Source: Rhizobiaceae bacterium (GTDB lineage Bacteria; Pseudomonadota; Alphaproteobacteria; Rhizobiales; Rhizobiaceae). Taken from it: DNA of 60,958 nt. Location of the stretch: positions 1 to 60,958 of the forward strand of contig JACVCH010000023.1 of the NCBI GenBank assembly GCA_016742175.1, in the 5' to 3' direction. The notes below the pieces were generated by a model. The model made no database searches. It saw nothing but the letters and a program-made list of their open reading frames with translations, and had not been told where the DNA came from. Both the position numbers and the translations under genes were made by a program. Below are positions 16,009 to 24,699 of the stretch, in pieces. Numbering within the stretch: position 1 is the stretch's first letter; each line of letters starts with the position of its first letter.

Positions 16009-17706
16009 ATGAGCAATCCCAAGGCAGATCCGGTTACCGTCGAAGTCGTGCGCAGCGCCGTCGTCGCCTATGCCGACGAGATGGCGGACGTGTTGTGCAA
16101 GTCCGCCTACAACATGATGATCTACGAGGTGCGCGACTATTGCTGCGGCCTGCTCGACACCTCCGCGCAGATGATCTCGCAGAACCGCGGCGGCCTGCCG
16201 ATCTTCCTCGCCGATCTCGGCGTCGCGGTCGAGGACGGCATCCAGCGCTACGGCCTCGACGGCTTTGCCGAGGGCGACGTCCTGGTGATGAACCATGGCC
16301 AGGTCTGCGGCCAGCACCTGAACAACGTCGTCGTCTACGCGCCGTGCTTTCATGACGGCAAGCTCGTCGGCTTCGCCGCAAATCGCGCCCACTGGGTCGA
16401 CATCGGCGGCGGGCGCCAGGGCTTCGGCTCGAGCGCGACGACGGAGATTTTCAGCGAGGGTCTCCAGATGCGCTCGCTGAAGATCTACGAGGCGGGCAAG
16501 CTCAACGAGACGCTCTACCAGATCATCCGCGACAACATTCGCTACCCCGATGCGAGCCTCGGCGATCTGCGCGCGCAGATCGCATCCTGCCAGCTCGGCG
16601 CCCGCCGCCACGGCGAACTGATCGCGCGCTACGGGCAGGAGACCGTCGCGCAGGCCGTCGACACGATCTGGGACCAGGCCGAGAAGGCGGCGCGCCTCGT
16701 CGTCGAGAACATTCCGGACGGCGTCTACGAGGCGGAAAGCTTCCTCGACAATGACGGCCGCGCGCTCGACGTTCCGATCCGGATCAAGGTCAAGGTGACC
16801 ATCGCCGGCTCGCAGATGACGGTCGACTATTCGCAGATGCACCCGCAGGTGAACAGCCCGATGAATTGCGGCCGGTCGGGCGGCATCGCCGCCGCCCGCG
16901 TCGCCTTCAAGGCGCTGACCTCGCCCGAGCTCGACGTCAACGAAGGCTGCTTCCGCCCGCTGACCGTCGATCTGCCCGACGGCACGATCCTCAGCGCCCG
17001 CTCGCCCGCCGCGCTCGGCCAGTGGAGCATCGCGCTGCCGACAGTGATCGACACGATCCTGAAGGCGCTCTCCTCAGCCATTCCGGACGTGGTGCCGGCC
17101 GCACACAAGGGCGACATGGGCGGCTGTTCCTTCTTCGGCTTCCACGAGGACGGCTCGCGCTTCCTTCTGATGAACATCTTCGGCGGCGGCTGGGGCGGAC
17201 GGCCCGAGGCGGACGGCGCATCGGCATCGGTCTCGGTCTGCCAGGGCGACGTGCGCAACACGCCGGTGGAACTGCAGGAGATCAAGTATCCCTTCATCAT
17301 CGAGCAGCACGCGCTGCGCCCGGATTCGGGCGGTGCGGGCAGGTATCGGGGCGGGCTCGGCGTCGCGCTGACCTATCGCTGCCTACAGGCCTGCAAGGGC
17401 AACATCAATTTCGACCGCACCGTCACCCCGCCCTGGGGTCTGCACGGCGGCGGCGAGGGCGCCGTCAACACGGCCATCATCGAGCGTGCCGACGGCACGC
17501 GCCAGACGGTGCAAAAGGGCACCGAAATCCAGTTCCACCCCGGCGACCGCGTCACGTTCCTAACGGCGGGCGGCGGCGGCTACGGCAAGCCCGAGGACCG
17601 CGACCCCGATGCGCTCGACGCCGACATCGCCGACGGCATCGTCTCGCCCGAAAGCGCTGGACGAAGCTATGGCCGCGATCCCCAGCCCGTCCGTCTGGCC
17701 TCGTGA
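16009..17706 (+). CDS. hyuB: Hydantoinase/oxoprolinase family protein, subunit B
   Basis: A 565-residue HyuB subunit, the partner of HyuA. Recognisable are DPVTVEVVRSAVVAYADEMA near the start, NRAHWVDIGGG (residues about 125-135), MTVDYSQMHPQVNSPMN, and the glycine-rich C-terminal sector with SGGAGRYRGGLG and FLTAGGGGYGKPEDR. These are hallmarks of the family (Hydantoinase_B). A and B together form the functional enzyme. The normal length and intact motifs argue for activity. It is spaced 17 bp from hyuA and 10 bp from the next gene. Confidence 0.92.
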   Translation: MSNPKADPVTVEVVRSAVVAYADEMADVLCKSAYNMMIYEVRDYCCGLLDTSAQMISQNRGGLPIFLADLGVAVEDGIQRYGLDGFAEGDVLVMNHGQVCGQHLNNVVVYAPCFHDGKLVGFAANRAHWVDIGGGRQGFGSSATTEIFSEGLQMRSLKIYEAGKLNETLYQIIRDNIRYPDASLGDLRAQIASCQLGARRHGELIARYGQETVAQAVDTIWDQAEKAARLVVENIPDGVYEAESFLDNDGRALDVPIRIKVKVTIAGSQMTVDYSQMHPQVNSPMNCGRSGGIAAARVAFKALTSPELDVNEGCFRPLTVDLPDGTILSARSPAALGQWSIALPTVIDTILKALSSAIPDVVPAAHKGDMGGCSFFGFHEDGSRFLLMNIFGGGWGGRPEADGASASVSVCQGDVRNTPVELQEIKYPFIIEQHALRPDSGGAGRYRGGLGVALTYRCLQACKGNINFDRTVTPPWGLHGGGEGAVNTAIIERADGTRQTVQKGTEIQFHPGDRVTFLTAGGGGYGKPEDRDPDALDADIADGIVSPESAGRSYGRDPQPVRLAS

Positions 17707-17716
17707 GGACCACCCG

Positions 17717-18820
17717 ATGAGCCTGCTCGAAACCCGTCGCAAGCGCCTGATGGAAGCCATGAAGGCCGAGAACATCGATCTCCTGCTCCTGCACGGCAGC
17801 GCCTGGCGCAACGACTACCTGCGCTACGCGACCGATTTCGGCATCCTCGAAGGCGAGGGGCTGGCGCTCGTCGGCCGCGATGGCGAGGTGACGCTCTATC
17901 TCGACGATGCGCTCGAGGCCGAGCGCGCGGGCGTCGAGCTTGGCGGCGTGCGCACCGAGCATGTCGGCGATCTCGTCGGCGATGTCGGCCGCATCGTCGA
18001 ACGCCACGGCAACCGGCGCGTCGGCGCGGGGCCGGCCGCGCATCTGCCCTATGGCCTGTCGCGCCGTTCCGAAGAATTGCGACTGAGCGATGCGACCGCG
18101 CTTCTCGACCGGCTGCTGATCGTCAAGGCCGAGGACGAGCTGAACGCCATCCGCAGTGCCGCGCACCTCGCCGACGAGGGCTACGACGTGTTCCGCCGTG
18201 CCGCCATCGCCGGGCGCGAGGACTTCTCGATGATCGCCGAGATCGAGGCCTTCTTCCGCGCGAACGGCGCCGACGACAATTTCATGATCATCGGCGTCGG
18301 CGGACCCGAAGTGCGCGGCATGGCGCCGCCGATGGGCAAGCGGCTGAAGGAGGGCGACCTCGTCACCACCGAACTGACGCCCTGCGTCGACGGCTACTTC
18401 GTCCAGATCTGCCGCACGCTCGTCGTCGGCGAACCTTCCGAGGCGCAGCTTCGCGCCTTCGGCGTCTATCACGAGGCGATGGTGGCCGGGATCGATGCGG
18501 TTCGGCCGGGCGTCACCGCGGCGGACGTTGCGCGTGCGGAGAACGATGTCTTCCGCCGCTACGGGCTCGGAGATTACGTGACGAGCGAATACACACGTGT
18601 GCGCGGACACGGCATCGGCCTCTTCCTCGACACGCGGCCGCAGATTCTCGAGGAGGTGGACATGGTGATCGAGGAGGGCATGTCGCTGATCGTTCACCCG
18701 AACACCTACCATCCCGAGGTCGGCTACATGGTGCTCGGCGATTCGCTGATCGTCGGCGCGGACGGAGCCGAGGTGCTGACGAAAACCGAACGCCGGCTTT
18801 TCGCCGTGGCGCAGCACTAG
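17717..18820 (+). CDS. Creatinase/Xaa-Pro peptidase-fold (M24) protein with altered metal site
   Basis: A 367-residue two-domain M24 protein: creatinase/prolidase N-terminal domain (residues 1-125), then a pita-bread domain. The five usual dimetal ligands (Asp, Asp, His, Glu, Glu) are mostly changed. The first strand reads LVTTELTPCVDGYF (Asp to Glu), the second VQICRTLVVGEP (Asp to Gln). The GHGIGL histidine is kept, the next Glu is His in SLIVHPNTY, and the last site is GYMVLGDSL without Glu. It also lacks the catalytic His region expected of true creatinase. A metal-independent hydrolase or another role is plausible. GAGGA precedes ATG 17717. It lies within the hydantoinase operon. Confidence 0.85.
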   Translation: MSLLETRRKRLMEAMKAENIDLLLLHGSAWRNDYLRYATDFGILEGEGLALVGRDGEVTLYLDDALEAERAGVELGGVRTEHVGDLVGDVGRIVERHGNRRVGAGPAAHLPYGLSRRSEELRLSDATALLDRLLIVKAEDELNAIRSAAHLADEGYDVFRRAAIAGREDFSMIAEIEAFFRANGADDNFMIIGVGGPEVRGMAPPMGKRLKEGDLVTTELTPCVDGYFVQICRTLVVGEPSEAQLRAFGVYHEAMVAGIDAVRPGVTAADVARAENDVFRRYGLGDYVTSEYTRVRGHGIGLFLDTRPQILEEVDMVIEEGMSLIVHPNTYHPEVGYMVLGDSLIVGADGAEVLTKTERRLFAVAQH

Positions 18821-18830
18821 GAGGGGGGCG

Positions 18831-19898
18831 ATGCGACGCGGACTGATCAAATGGCGTGAGGACGAACTGTCGGCGGGCGATGTCGGCGAGCGGATCGCGC
18901 GGCTGCGCGGCGCCATGAAGACTGCCGGCCTCGACGCCGTCATCGCCTATACGACGCTGGTGCGTCCGGCGGCGGTGAACTATTTCACCGGCTTCACGCC
19001 CTACTGGTCGGACGGGGTGCTGCTCGTCCTCGCCGAGGGCCGACCGCTCTTCGTCACCGCGCTGTCGAAACGCGTCGGCAACTGGCTGGGCTCGGTGAAC
19101 CCCACCTGCGACATCCTGCATTCGCCGAAGCCCGGCAGGCTGATCGGCGAGACGCTGCGCGCCGCGGGCGCTTTGAAGGTCGGCGCGGTCGAGGCCGACA
19201 TGATGCCCGGCGCGCTGATCGGCGACATGCTTGCGGCCTCGAGCGTCGCGCTTTCGGATGCTACCGGCCTCTTTGCCGCCGTGCGTGCCGTGCCGACCTC
19301 CGCCGAGACCGCGCTGGCGCAAAAGGCCGACGCGATCGCATCCACGGCCTTTGCCGGCCTCGACCTTTCGGCAGCGTGCGTCGGCGACATCACAGGCCCG
19401 CTCGAGCGCGCCGTCCGGCTGGCGGGCGCGGAAGAGTGCTACGTCGCCATCGCGCCGGATTTGCGCCGCGAATCCCGCCTTGCCCGCATCGACGGTCGCG
19501 AGGCGTTGGGCGATCTCTTCGCCGCGCGCGTTTCGGTCGCCTATAACGGCGTCTGGACGCGCCGCACAGAGACGCTGGCGCACTCGGGCGGCCGGGACGG
19601 CGCAGCCGCGGCGCGATTCGCCGAATTTGCCGACCGGCTGGCAGGATTGGACCCGAGCATCGACCTCGGCGCGCGGATTGCCGCGGAGGCCGGGCGCAGC
19701 GACATGGCGGTCGAGGATTGGTCGATCGAAGCCCCGTTCGCGACGCGTCCCTTGAAACTGGCGGCATCCTCCCAGGCGCCGCTCGTCGAGCAACTTCCCT
19801 ATGGCGTCTTGACGCTGCGAGCGCGAATCGGCGACGCGCCGATGGTGGCAAGCCGCGTCCTGACGCACAGCGAAGCGGGCATGGAGGCGGCCGCGTGA
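18831..19898 (+). CDS. Degenerate creatinase/M24-fold protein
   Basis: A 355-residue protein beginning with a creatinase-type N-terminal domain (VGERIARLRGAMKTAGLDAV, VNYFTGFTPYWSDGVLLVLA). A second half only weakly recalls the pita-bread fold (LGDLFAARVSVAYNGVWTRR corresponds to the strand pair that normally carries two Asp ligands). No GHGIG histidine and no C-terminal Glu ligands are present, so it cannot be a standard metallopeptidase. Placed 10 bp after the other M24 protein, it may form a heteromer with it or bind the substrate. Its stop overlaps the GTG of the next gene by 4 bp. Function unknown. Confidence 0.75.
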   Translation: MRRGLIKWREDELSAGDVGERIARLRGAMKTAGLDAVIAYTTLVRPAAVNYFTGFTPYWSDGVLLVLAEGRPLFVTALSKRVGNWLGSVNPTCDILHSPKPGRLIGETLRAAGALKVGAVEADMMPGALIGDMLAASSVALSDATGLFAAVRAVPTSAETALAQKADAIASTAFAGLDLSAACVGDITGPLERAVRLAGAEECYVAIAPDLRRESRLARIDGREALGDLFAARVSVAYNGVWTRRTETLAHSGGRDGAAAARFAEFADRLAGLDPSIDLGARIAAEAGRSDMAVEDWSIEAPFATRPLKLAASSQAPLVEQLPYGVLTLRARIGDAPMVASRVLTHSEAGMEAAA

Positions 19899-21208
19899 CG
19901 ATCGAAGCGCTGATCGACGCCGTCGCATGCCGCACGCCTTCCGGCGATGCGGATCGCCGCGCGCTGGCCGTCCATGTCGCCGATGCGCTGGTCTGCCTCG
20001 CCAAGACGATGCGGCTCGGCGAGGCGCAGGCAATCCGGCGCTTCTACGGCGAAGCAAAGGTGCCGGCCGCAGCTTCGATTATCCGCATGTCGGAATATGA
20101 CGCGATCCATGTGCCGACCTGCCTGTCGCCGGACGCCGTGACGGTGCCGGCGGCGCTGTCGCTCGCCCGCGATGCCGACAGTCTTCTGGAGGCCTGCGAG
20201 GCGGGGACGGCGGTCGGGCTGTGGCTTGCCGACGCGGTTGGCGGCGTGACGGCGCTGGAGCGCGGCATCTGGCCGACGCTCTTTGCGGCACCGGCCATGG
20301 CCGCGGTGAGCGCCGGCGTCGCGATGCGGCTCGGTCCCGACGACCTCGCCCATGCGCTGGCGATCGCGCTGGCTGGAACCTCGGGGCGGCTCGGTCGTCC
20401 GTCCGGTGCGCCCTCGGCACGCTGGCTGTCGATCGGCGAGGCGACCTTGAAGGGCGTGCGCGCGGCCGAGGCCGCCGCACATGGATTTCGTGGGGATCTC
20501 GGGCTGGTCTCGGCCGCATGGCTGCGAGGGCAGGGTGCCGTCGGCGATGCTATTCCCGCCTTGCCGTCCGGCACGTCGCCTCTGATGCGCGTCGGGCTGA
20601 AGCCCTATGTTGCCGCGCGACAGGGCGTCAATGCCCTCACGGCCTTTCTCGAAGCTGCCGACGGGCTCGACGCCCGGTCGATCGACGCGGTGCGGATCGA
20701 CCTGCCTTCCGCCTGTCTGCCGGTCGTCACGCGGCCGCTCGACCTGAGCGACCGCCTGTCGCGGATCGCCAATCTCAGGCTGCGGATCGCGCTTGCCGCA
20801 TGCGAGCCCGGCCGGCTTCACGACGTCGAGGCGACCGTTGCGCCGGACGAGCCTGCACTGGCGCTTGCCGAACATGTCGAAATCCATGCCGACGATACCC
20901 TGCCCGCGGGCGCCGATACGGCCTGGCCGGCGCGCGTGCGGGTGCTCGTGCGCGGCGTATGGCGCGAGGCGACCTGCCTGCGCGGGCCGGGCGACGACGG
21001 CAACATCGCAGTCGCCGAATGCGTGCTCGGCACCAAGCTCGGCCGGCTGGAGGACACGCAGACGGCGCGGCTTCTGGCCGGGGTGCAGGCCGCGCTTCAT
21101 GAAGGACGCGCCGATGCGCTCGACGAGGTGCGCACCGCCTTCGATCGGATTATGGGCGAGACGCAGCAGGAAAGGGCCGTTGAGGAGCGGCCGCGGCGTC
21201 TCGCATAG
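19895..21208 (+). CDS. MmgE/PrpD family protein
   Basis: A protein of about 437 residues of the MmgE/PrpD fold, which includes 2-methylcitrate dehydratase, cis-aconitate decarboxylase and iminodisuccinate epimerase. Supporting segments are the N-terminal helical region (VHVADALVCLAKTMRL), the tandem small-residue helices AAVSAGVAMRLGPDDLAHALAIALAG, and the LKPYVAARQGVNALTAFLEA segment in the position where PrpD proteins have a KxYP-type motif. The start is GTG at 19895, with GGAGG 7 nt upstream and GTGA overlap with the previous stop. It probably isomerises, dehydrates or decarboxylates a pathway acid; which cannot be said. Confidence 0.8.
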   Translation: MTIEALIDAVACRTPSGDADRRALAVHVADALVCLAKTMRLGEAQAIRRFYGEAKVPAAASIIRMSEYDAIHVPTCLSPDAVTVPAALSLARDADSLLEACEAGTAVGLWLADAVGGVTALERGIWPTLFAAPAMAAVSAGVAMRLGPDDLAHALAIALAGTSGRLGRPSGAPSARWLSIGEATLKGVRAAEAAAHGFRGDLGLVSAAWLRGQGAVGDAIPALPSGTSPLMRVGLKPYVAARQGVNALTAFLEAADGLDARSIDAVRIDLPSACLPVVTRPLDLSDRLSRIANLRLRIALAACEPGRLHDVEATVAPDEPALALAEHVEIHADDTLPAGADTAWPARVRVLVRGVWREATCLRGPGDDGNIAVAECVLGTKLGRLEDTQTARLLAGVQAALHEGRADALDEVRTAFDRIMGETQQERAVEERPRRLA

Positions 21209-21241
21209 GGCAGGATTTCAACGAACAACCGGGAGGAAGAC

Positions 21242-22225
21242 ATGAAAGCATTATCGACATTCGCCGCCGCCGGCGTGGCGCTCGCCATGCAGGCCGGCAT
21301 GGCCTTCGCGCAGGAAGCGCCGGAACAGGCCGAGATCACGATCGGCCTGCCGGTCACCACATCGACCTTCCTGCCGCTCTATCTCGCGGAGGAAAAAGGC
21401 TACTTCACCGAAGAAGGGCTGACCGTCGAACTCGTCGCCTTCCGCGGCGGCACGGATCTCGTGCGCGGCATGGTGGCGGGCGCGGTCGACATCGGCGTCG
21501 GCGCCTTGGCCGAAGTGCTGGTCGGCATCGAGTCCGGCCAGGAACTGCGCGCCTTCTACGGCGGCTTCAACATGGGCATCTTCGAGTGGTACGCCGTCGA
21601 GGGCACCAACTCGATCGCCGAGAGCAAGGGCAAGCGCTACGGCGTAACGACGTTCGGCTCGTCGACAGACTTCCTGACGCGCTATGCGCTGAATTCGAAC
21701 GGTCTCGACCCGCAGCGCGACGTCCAGATCATCCAGGGCGGCGGCTCGGGCGCGCGTCTCGCCGCGATGGATGCGGGCCAGCTCGACGTCAACATCTTCG
21801 CCGCGCCGGAAAAATTCATCGCCGGCGACCAGGGCTACAAGCTGATCTACAGCCAGAAGGACATCGCGGCCGACTATCCGAACCACGTGTTCTACGCGCC
21901 GCAGGCAACGATCACCGACAATCCCAACACGATGAAGGCCGTTTTGCGTGCCTTCGTGAAGGGCGTGCGGCTCGCCAAGGAAGACAAGGCCCGTTCGGTG
22001 AAGCTGATCGCCGAGCGCATCGGCGTGGAGGAGAACTACGCCGCACAGACCTATGACGACTTCATCGACGAACTGTACGAGGATGGCCGCCTTCCGAGCG
22101 AGGAAGGCATGACGGCCTTTTGGAACATCGGGATCGAGAACGGCGCCTACACCGAGATGTGGGAGAACGAGCGCTGGCTCGACACGACCTACATGGACAG
22201 CTTCGAGGAATGGAAGCCGCAATAG
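21242..22225 (+). CDS. ABC transporter substrate-binding protein (NMT1/SsuA type)
   Basis: A 327-residue periplasmic binding protein. A signal peptide (basic start, hydrophobic core, cleavage near GMAFAQEA) leads into ITIGLPVTTSTFLPLYLAEE and KGYFTEEGLTVELV, the standard opening of the nitrate/sulfonate/taurine/thiamine-precursor group. A FRGGTDLVRGMVAGAVDIGV segment forms the ligand cleft. It is expected to deliver the pathway substrate to the permeases downstream. GGAGG with 7-nt spacing gives strong translation. A GC-rich hairpin follows the gene before the ATPase. Confidence 0.92.
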   Translation: MKALSTFAAAGVALAMQAGMAFAQEAPEQAEITIGLPVTTSTFLPLYLAEEKGYFTEEGLTVELVAFRGGTDLVRGMVAGAVDIGVGALAEVLVGIESGQELRAFYGGFNMGIFEWYAVEGTNSIAESKGKRYGVTTFGSSTDFLTRYALNSNGLDPQRDVQIIQGGGSGARLAAMDAGQLDVNIFAAPEKFIAGDQGYKLIYSQKDIAADYPNHVFYAPQATITDNPNTMKAVLRAFVKGVRLAKEDKARSVKLIAERIGVEENYAAQTYDDFIDELYEDGRLPSEEGMTAFWNIGIENGAYTEMWENERWLDTTYMDSFEEWKPQ

Positions 22226-22238
22226 GCGTGGCTCCCGC

Positions 22239-22264
22239 CCGGCCGACGCGGACGCGGCGGCCGG
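22239..22264 (+). promoter_or_regulatory. GC hairpin between binding-protein and ATPase genes
   Basis: CCGGCCG (22239-22245) and CGGCCGG (22258-22264) pair perfectly around a 12-nt loop, 14 nt after the binding-protein stop. No T-run follows, so it is not a standard terminator. Such intra-operon hairpins often protect the upstream mRNA and give binding protein in excess of transporter subunits. Confidence 0.4.
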
Positions 22265-22294
22265 CATGCTTAAACGAATGCGGAGGATGAAGAC

Positions 22295-23089
22295 GTGGCA
22301 CAGATCGAAGTCCGCAACCTGTCGATCGAGTACAGGCTCCCGAAGGGCGAGGGCACGTTCACGGCCGTCGACAGCGTGTCGCTCGACATCGAGGCCGGCG
22401 AATTCGTGACGATCGTCGGCTCGAGCGGCTGCGGCAAGTCGACCCTGCTTCTGGCCATCGCCGGCCTGGTGCCGATCGCCGATGGCACGCTGACGATCGA
22501 CGGCGATGCGGTGGAAGGTCCCGGTCCGAACCGCTCCGTCGTCTTTCAGGAAGCATCGCTCCTGCCCTGGAAGACGGTGCTCGGCAATGTCCGCTTCGGT
22601 CTGGAGATGCGCCGCTGGCGCCAGGGCGACCTGTCGAAGCGGGCGATGCAGTACATCAACCTCGTCGGCCTCGGCTCGTTTGCGGATTACCATCCCCACC
22701 AGCTTTCCGGCGGCATGCGCCAGCGCGTCAACATCGCCCGCGCGCTCGCCGTCGATCCTGCGGTGCTCCTGATGGACGAGCCCTTCGGCGCGCTCGACGC
22801 GCAGACGCGCGAGGTGATGGGCGACGAACTCCTGCGCATCTGGGAGCGCGACCGCAAGACGGCATTGTTCGTGACGCACGACATCGACGAGGCGATCTTC
22901 CTCGCCGACAAGGTGGTGGTGATGGGGCGCAATCCCGGTCACATCAAGGACGTGATCAAGGTGGACCTGCCGCGGCCACGCCGCGGCGAGATGCTCGACA
23001 GCGACGCCTTCGCCGAATACCGGCGCCGCCTGCGCGCGCACCTGGCCGCCGACATGGCGACGATGCATCTCGTGCGGGAAGCGGTCTGA
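22295..23089 (+). CDS. ABC transporter ATP-binding protein (SsuB/TauB type)
   Basis: A 264-residue ABC ATPase with every motif intact: Walker A GSSGCGKSTLLLAIAGL (near residue 46), Q-loop VFQEASLLPW, signature LSGGMRQRVNIARAL, Walker B VLLMDEPFGALD and H-loop FVTHDIDEAI. The SLLPWKTVLGNV segment is typical of nitrate/sulfonate/taurine importers. The start is GTG at 22295 with GGAGG 8 nt upstream. Its stop overlaps the start of the first permease (TGATG). It energises uptake at the cytoplasmic face of the two permeases encoded next. Confidence 0.93.
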   Translation: MAQIEVRNLSIEYRLPKGEGTFTAVDSVSLDIEAGEFVTIVGSSGCGKSTLLLAIAGLVPIADGTLTIDGDAVEGPGPNRSVVFQEASLLPWKTVLGNVRFGLEMRRWRQGDLSKRAMQYINLVGLGSFADYHPHQLSGGMRQRVNIARALAVDPAVLLMDEPFGALDAQTREVMGDELLRIWERDRKTALFVTHDIDEAIFLADKVVVMGRNPGHIKDVIKVDLPRPRRGEMLDSDAFAEYRRRLRAHLAADMATMHLVREAV

Positions 23090-23904
23090 TGGTGGCGGTC
23101 GCGGCGACGGCGCCGCAAAAGCGCGTCCCTGAGCCGGCAAGGCTCGGCGCGGGCGCACGCTCGTCCGTGATCGGCTTCTGTTCGGTCGCCGCCTTCCTCA
23201 TCCTGTGGCAGGTCGCGCCGGAGATGGGCTGGGTCAACGGCCGCTTCACCAGCCAGCCTTCCGAGGTCGCCAGGGCGGCCGTCGAAGTCTTCCGAACGGA
23301 CAATTTCCTCCATCACGCCCGCATCAGCCTGACCGAATTCTTCCTCGGTTTCGCGCTGGCGCTCGTCGTCAGCGTGCCGCTCGGCGTGCTCCTCGGCAAT
23401 TCGCGCCTTGCGCGCGACATAATAAATCCGCCGCTGATGGCGCTCTATATCGCGCCGACGCTGATCCTGCTGCCGATCATGACGATCTGGCTCGGCATCG
23501 GCATGGCGTCGAAGGTCGCGGTCGTCTTTCTGGGCGCCATTTTCCCGATCATCGTCAACACGATGGCCGGCATGCGCGAGGCCGACGCCAAGCTGGTGAG
23601 GGCCGCGCAGTCCTTCGGCGCGACGCGCATGGACATCTTCCGCCACATCCTGCTGCCCGGATCGCTGCCGTCGCTGCTCGCGGGCATACGCCTGGCGGTC
23701 GGCCGCGCGGTGCTCGGCGTCGTTGTGGGCGAACTCTACGTTTCTCAGGCCGGAATCGGCCACCAGCTCGTCGTCTATGGCTCTTCGATGCGCGTCGACC
23801 GCCTGCTCGTCTACGCGCTCGTCGTCAGCGTCTTCGGCTATGCGATGACGACCCTGGTGCGCGTCCTTGAAGGCCGCGTGCGCAACTGGAGGCCCGAAAC
23901 ATGA
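23089..23904 (+). CDS. ABC transporter permease 1
   Basis: A 271-residue inner-membrane permease of the SsuC/TauC group with about six transmembrane helices. The ATPase-contact EAA loop is present in the form AQSFGATRMDIFRHILLPGSLP. An earlier characteristic stretch reads ALYIAPTLILLPIMTIWLGI. ATG 23089 overlaps the ATPase stop by 1 bp. It overlaps the second permease by 4 bp, so the two form a heterodimeric channel pair. Many systems of this type have one permease gene used as a homodimer; two are present here. Confidence 0.92.
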   Translation: MVAVAATAPQKRVPEPARLGAGARSSVIGFCSVAAFLILWQVAPEMGWVNGRFTSQPSEVARAAVEVFRTDNFLHHARISLTEFFLGFALALVVSVPLGVLLGNSRLARDIINPPLMALYIAPTLILLPIMTIWLGIGMASKVAVVFLGAIFPIIVNTMAGMREADAKLVRAAQSFGATRMDIFRHILLPGSLPSLLAGIRLAVGRAVLGVVVGELYVSQAGIGHQLVVYGSSMRVDRLLVYALVVSVFGYAMTTLVRVLEGRVRNWRPET

Positions 23905-24677
23905 CCCGCTTCCTCAGGAGCCGCCAGACGCTCATCCTCGGCACGTTGTCGATGCTGGGCATCCTCGCCATGTGGCAATTGTCGGTCTCGCTCGGCCTCA
24001 TCAACCCGTTTTTCGTCTCGACGCCGTCGCTGGTCGCGCAGGAATTCTGGGTGCAGTTCCAGAACGGCGACACGATGCGCGACGTGTCCGCGACGCTCTA
24101 CTCGTTCGTCCTGGCTCTCGGTCTGGCGACGGGGGTGGGGATCGGCCTCGGCGTCCTGGCCGGCTGGTATCGCGACGTCGAATCCGCGCTCGAGCCCTTC
24201 ATCTGGTTCAAGTATTCGGCACCGACCGTCGCCTTCTATCCGCTCTTCATCGCCTGGCTCGGTTATGGAACCCCGACGATCGTCGCCATCGCCTTCCTTT
24301 TCGCGCTGACGCCGATCTATGCCAACACGCTCGCGGGCATCAAGAATGTCGATCGCGACCTGGTCCGCGCCGCGACCTCGTTCGGCGCAAGGCCCTGGGA
24401 CATCTTCCTGCGCGTGGCGTTGCCCGGTTCCGTGCCGATCGTCGTCGCGGGCCTCCAGCTCGGCGTCGGTCGGGCGCTGACGGGCGTCGTGGTGGCCGAG
24501 CTCTTTGGCGGCAATGCCGGGCTCGGCTATTCCATCAACTACTATGCGCAGCACCTGCAGACGACCAAGATGATGGTGTCGATCGTCATCATCATCCTGC
24601 TCGGCGTGGCGCTGACGCAGGCGCTCGCCTTCCTCGAATCGAAGACCGACGCATGGCGCGTCACCCCGAAGAAGTGA
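23901..24677 (+). CDS. ABC transporter permease 2
   Basis: A 258-residue permease paralogous to the preceding one. It shows the same layout: N-terminal helix (LILGTLSMLGILAMWQLSV), the YSAPTVAFYPLFIAWLGYG segment and the EAA loop ATSFGARPWDIFLRVALPGSVP, with six predicted helices. ATG 23901 overlaps the previous stop as ATGA. The product should form the transmembrane channel with permease 1. It lies 22 bp before the amidohydrolase gene, so transport and catabolism are in one transcription unit. Confidence 0.92.
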   Translation: MTRFLRSRQTLILGTLSMLGILAMWQLSVSLGLINPFFVSTPSLVAQEFWVQFQNGDTMRDVSATLYSFVLALGLATGVGIGLGVLAGWYRDVESALEPFIWFKYSAPTVAFYPLFIAWLGYGTPTIVAIAFLFALTPIYANTLAGIKNVDRDLVRAATSFGARPWDIFLRVALPGSVPIVVAGLQLGVGRALTGVVVAELFGGNAGLGYSINYYAQHLQTTKMMVSIVIIILLGVALTQALAFLESKTDAWRVTPKK

Positions 24678-24699
24678 GAACGGCCGAAAGGATCAATCC

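Noticed and set aside
22239-22264. Intrinsic terminator splitting the ABC transporter genes
   Set aside because: The hairpin lacks a T-run, and the genes downstream are tightly coupled parts of the same transporter.
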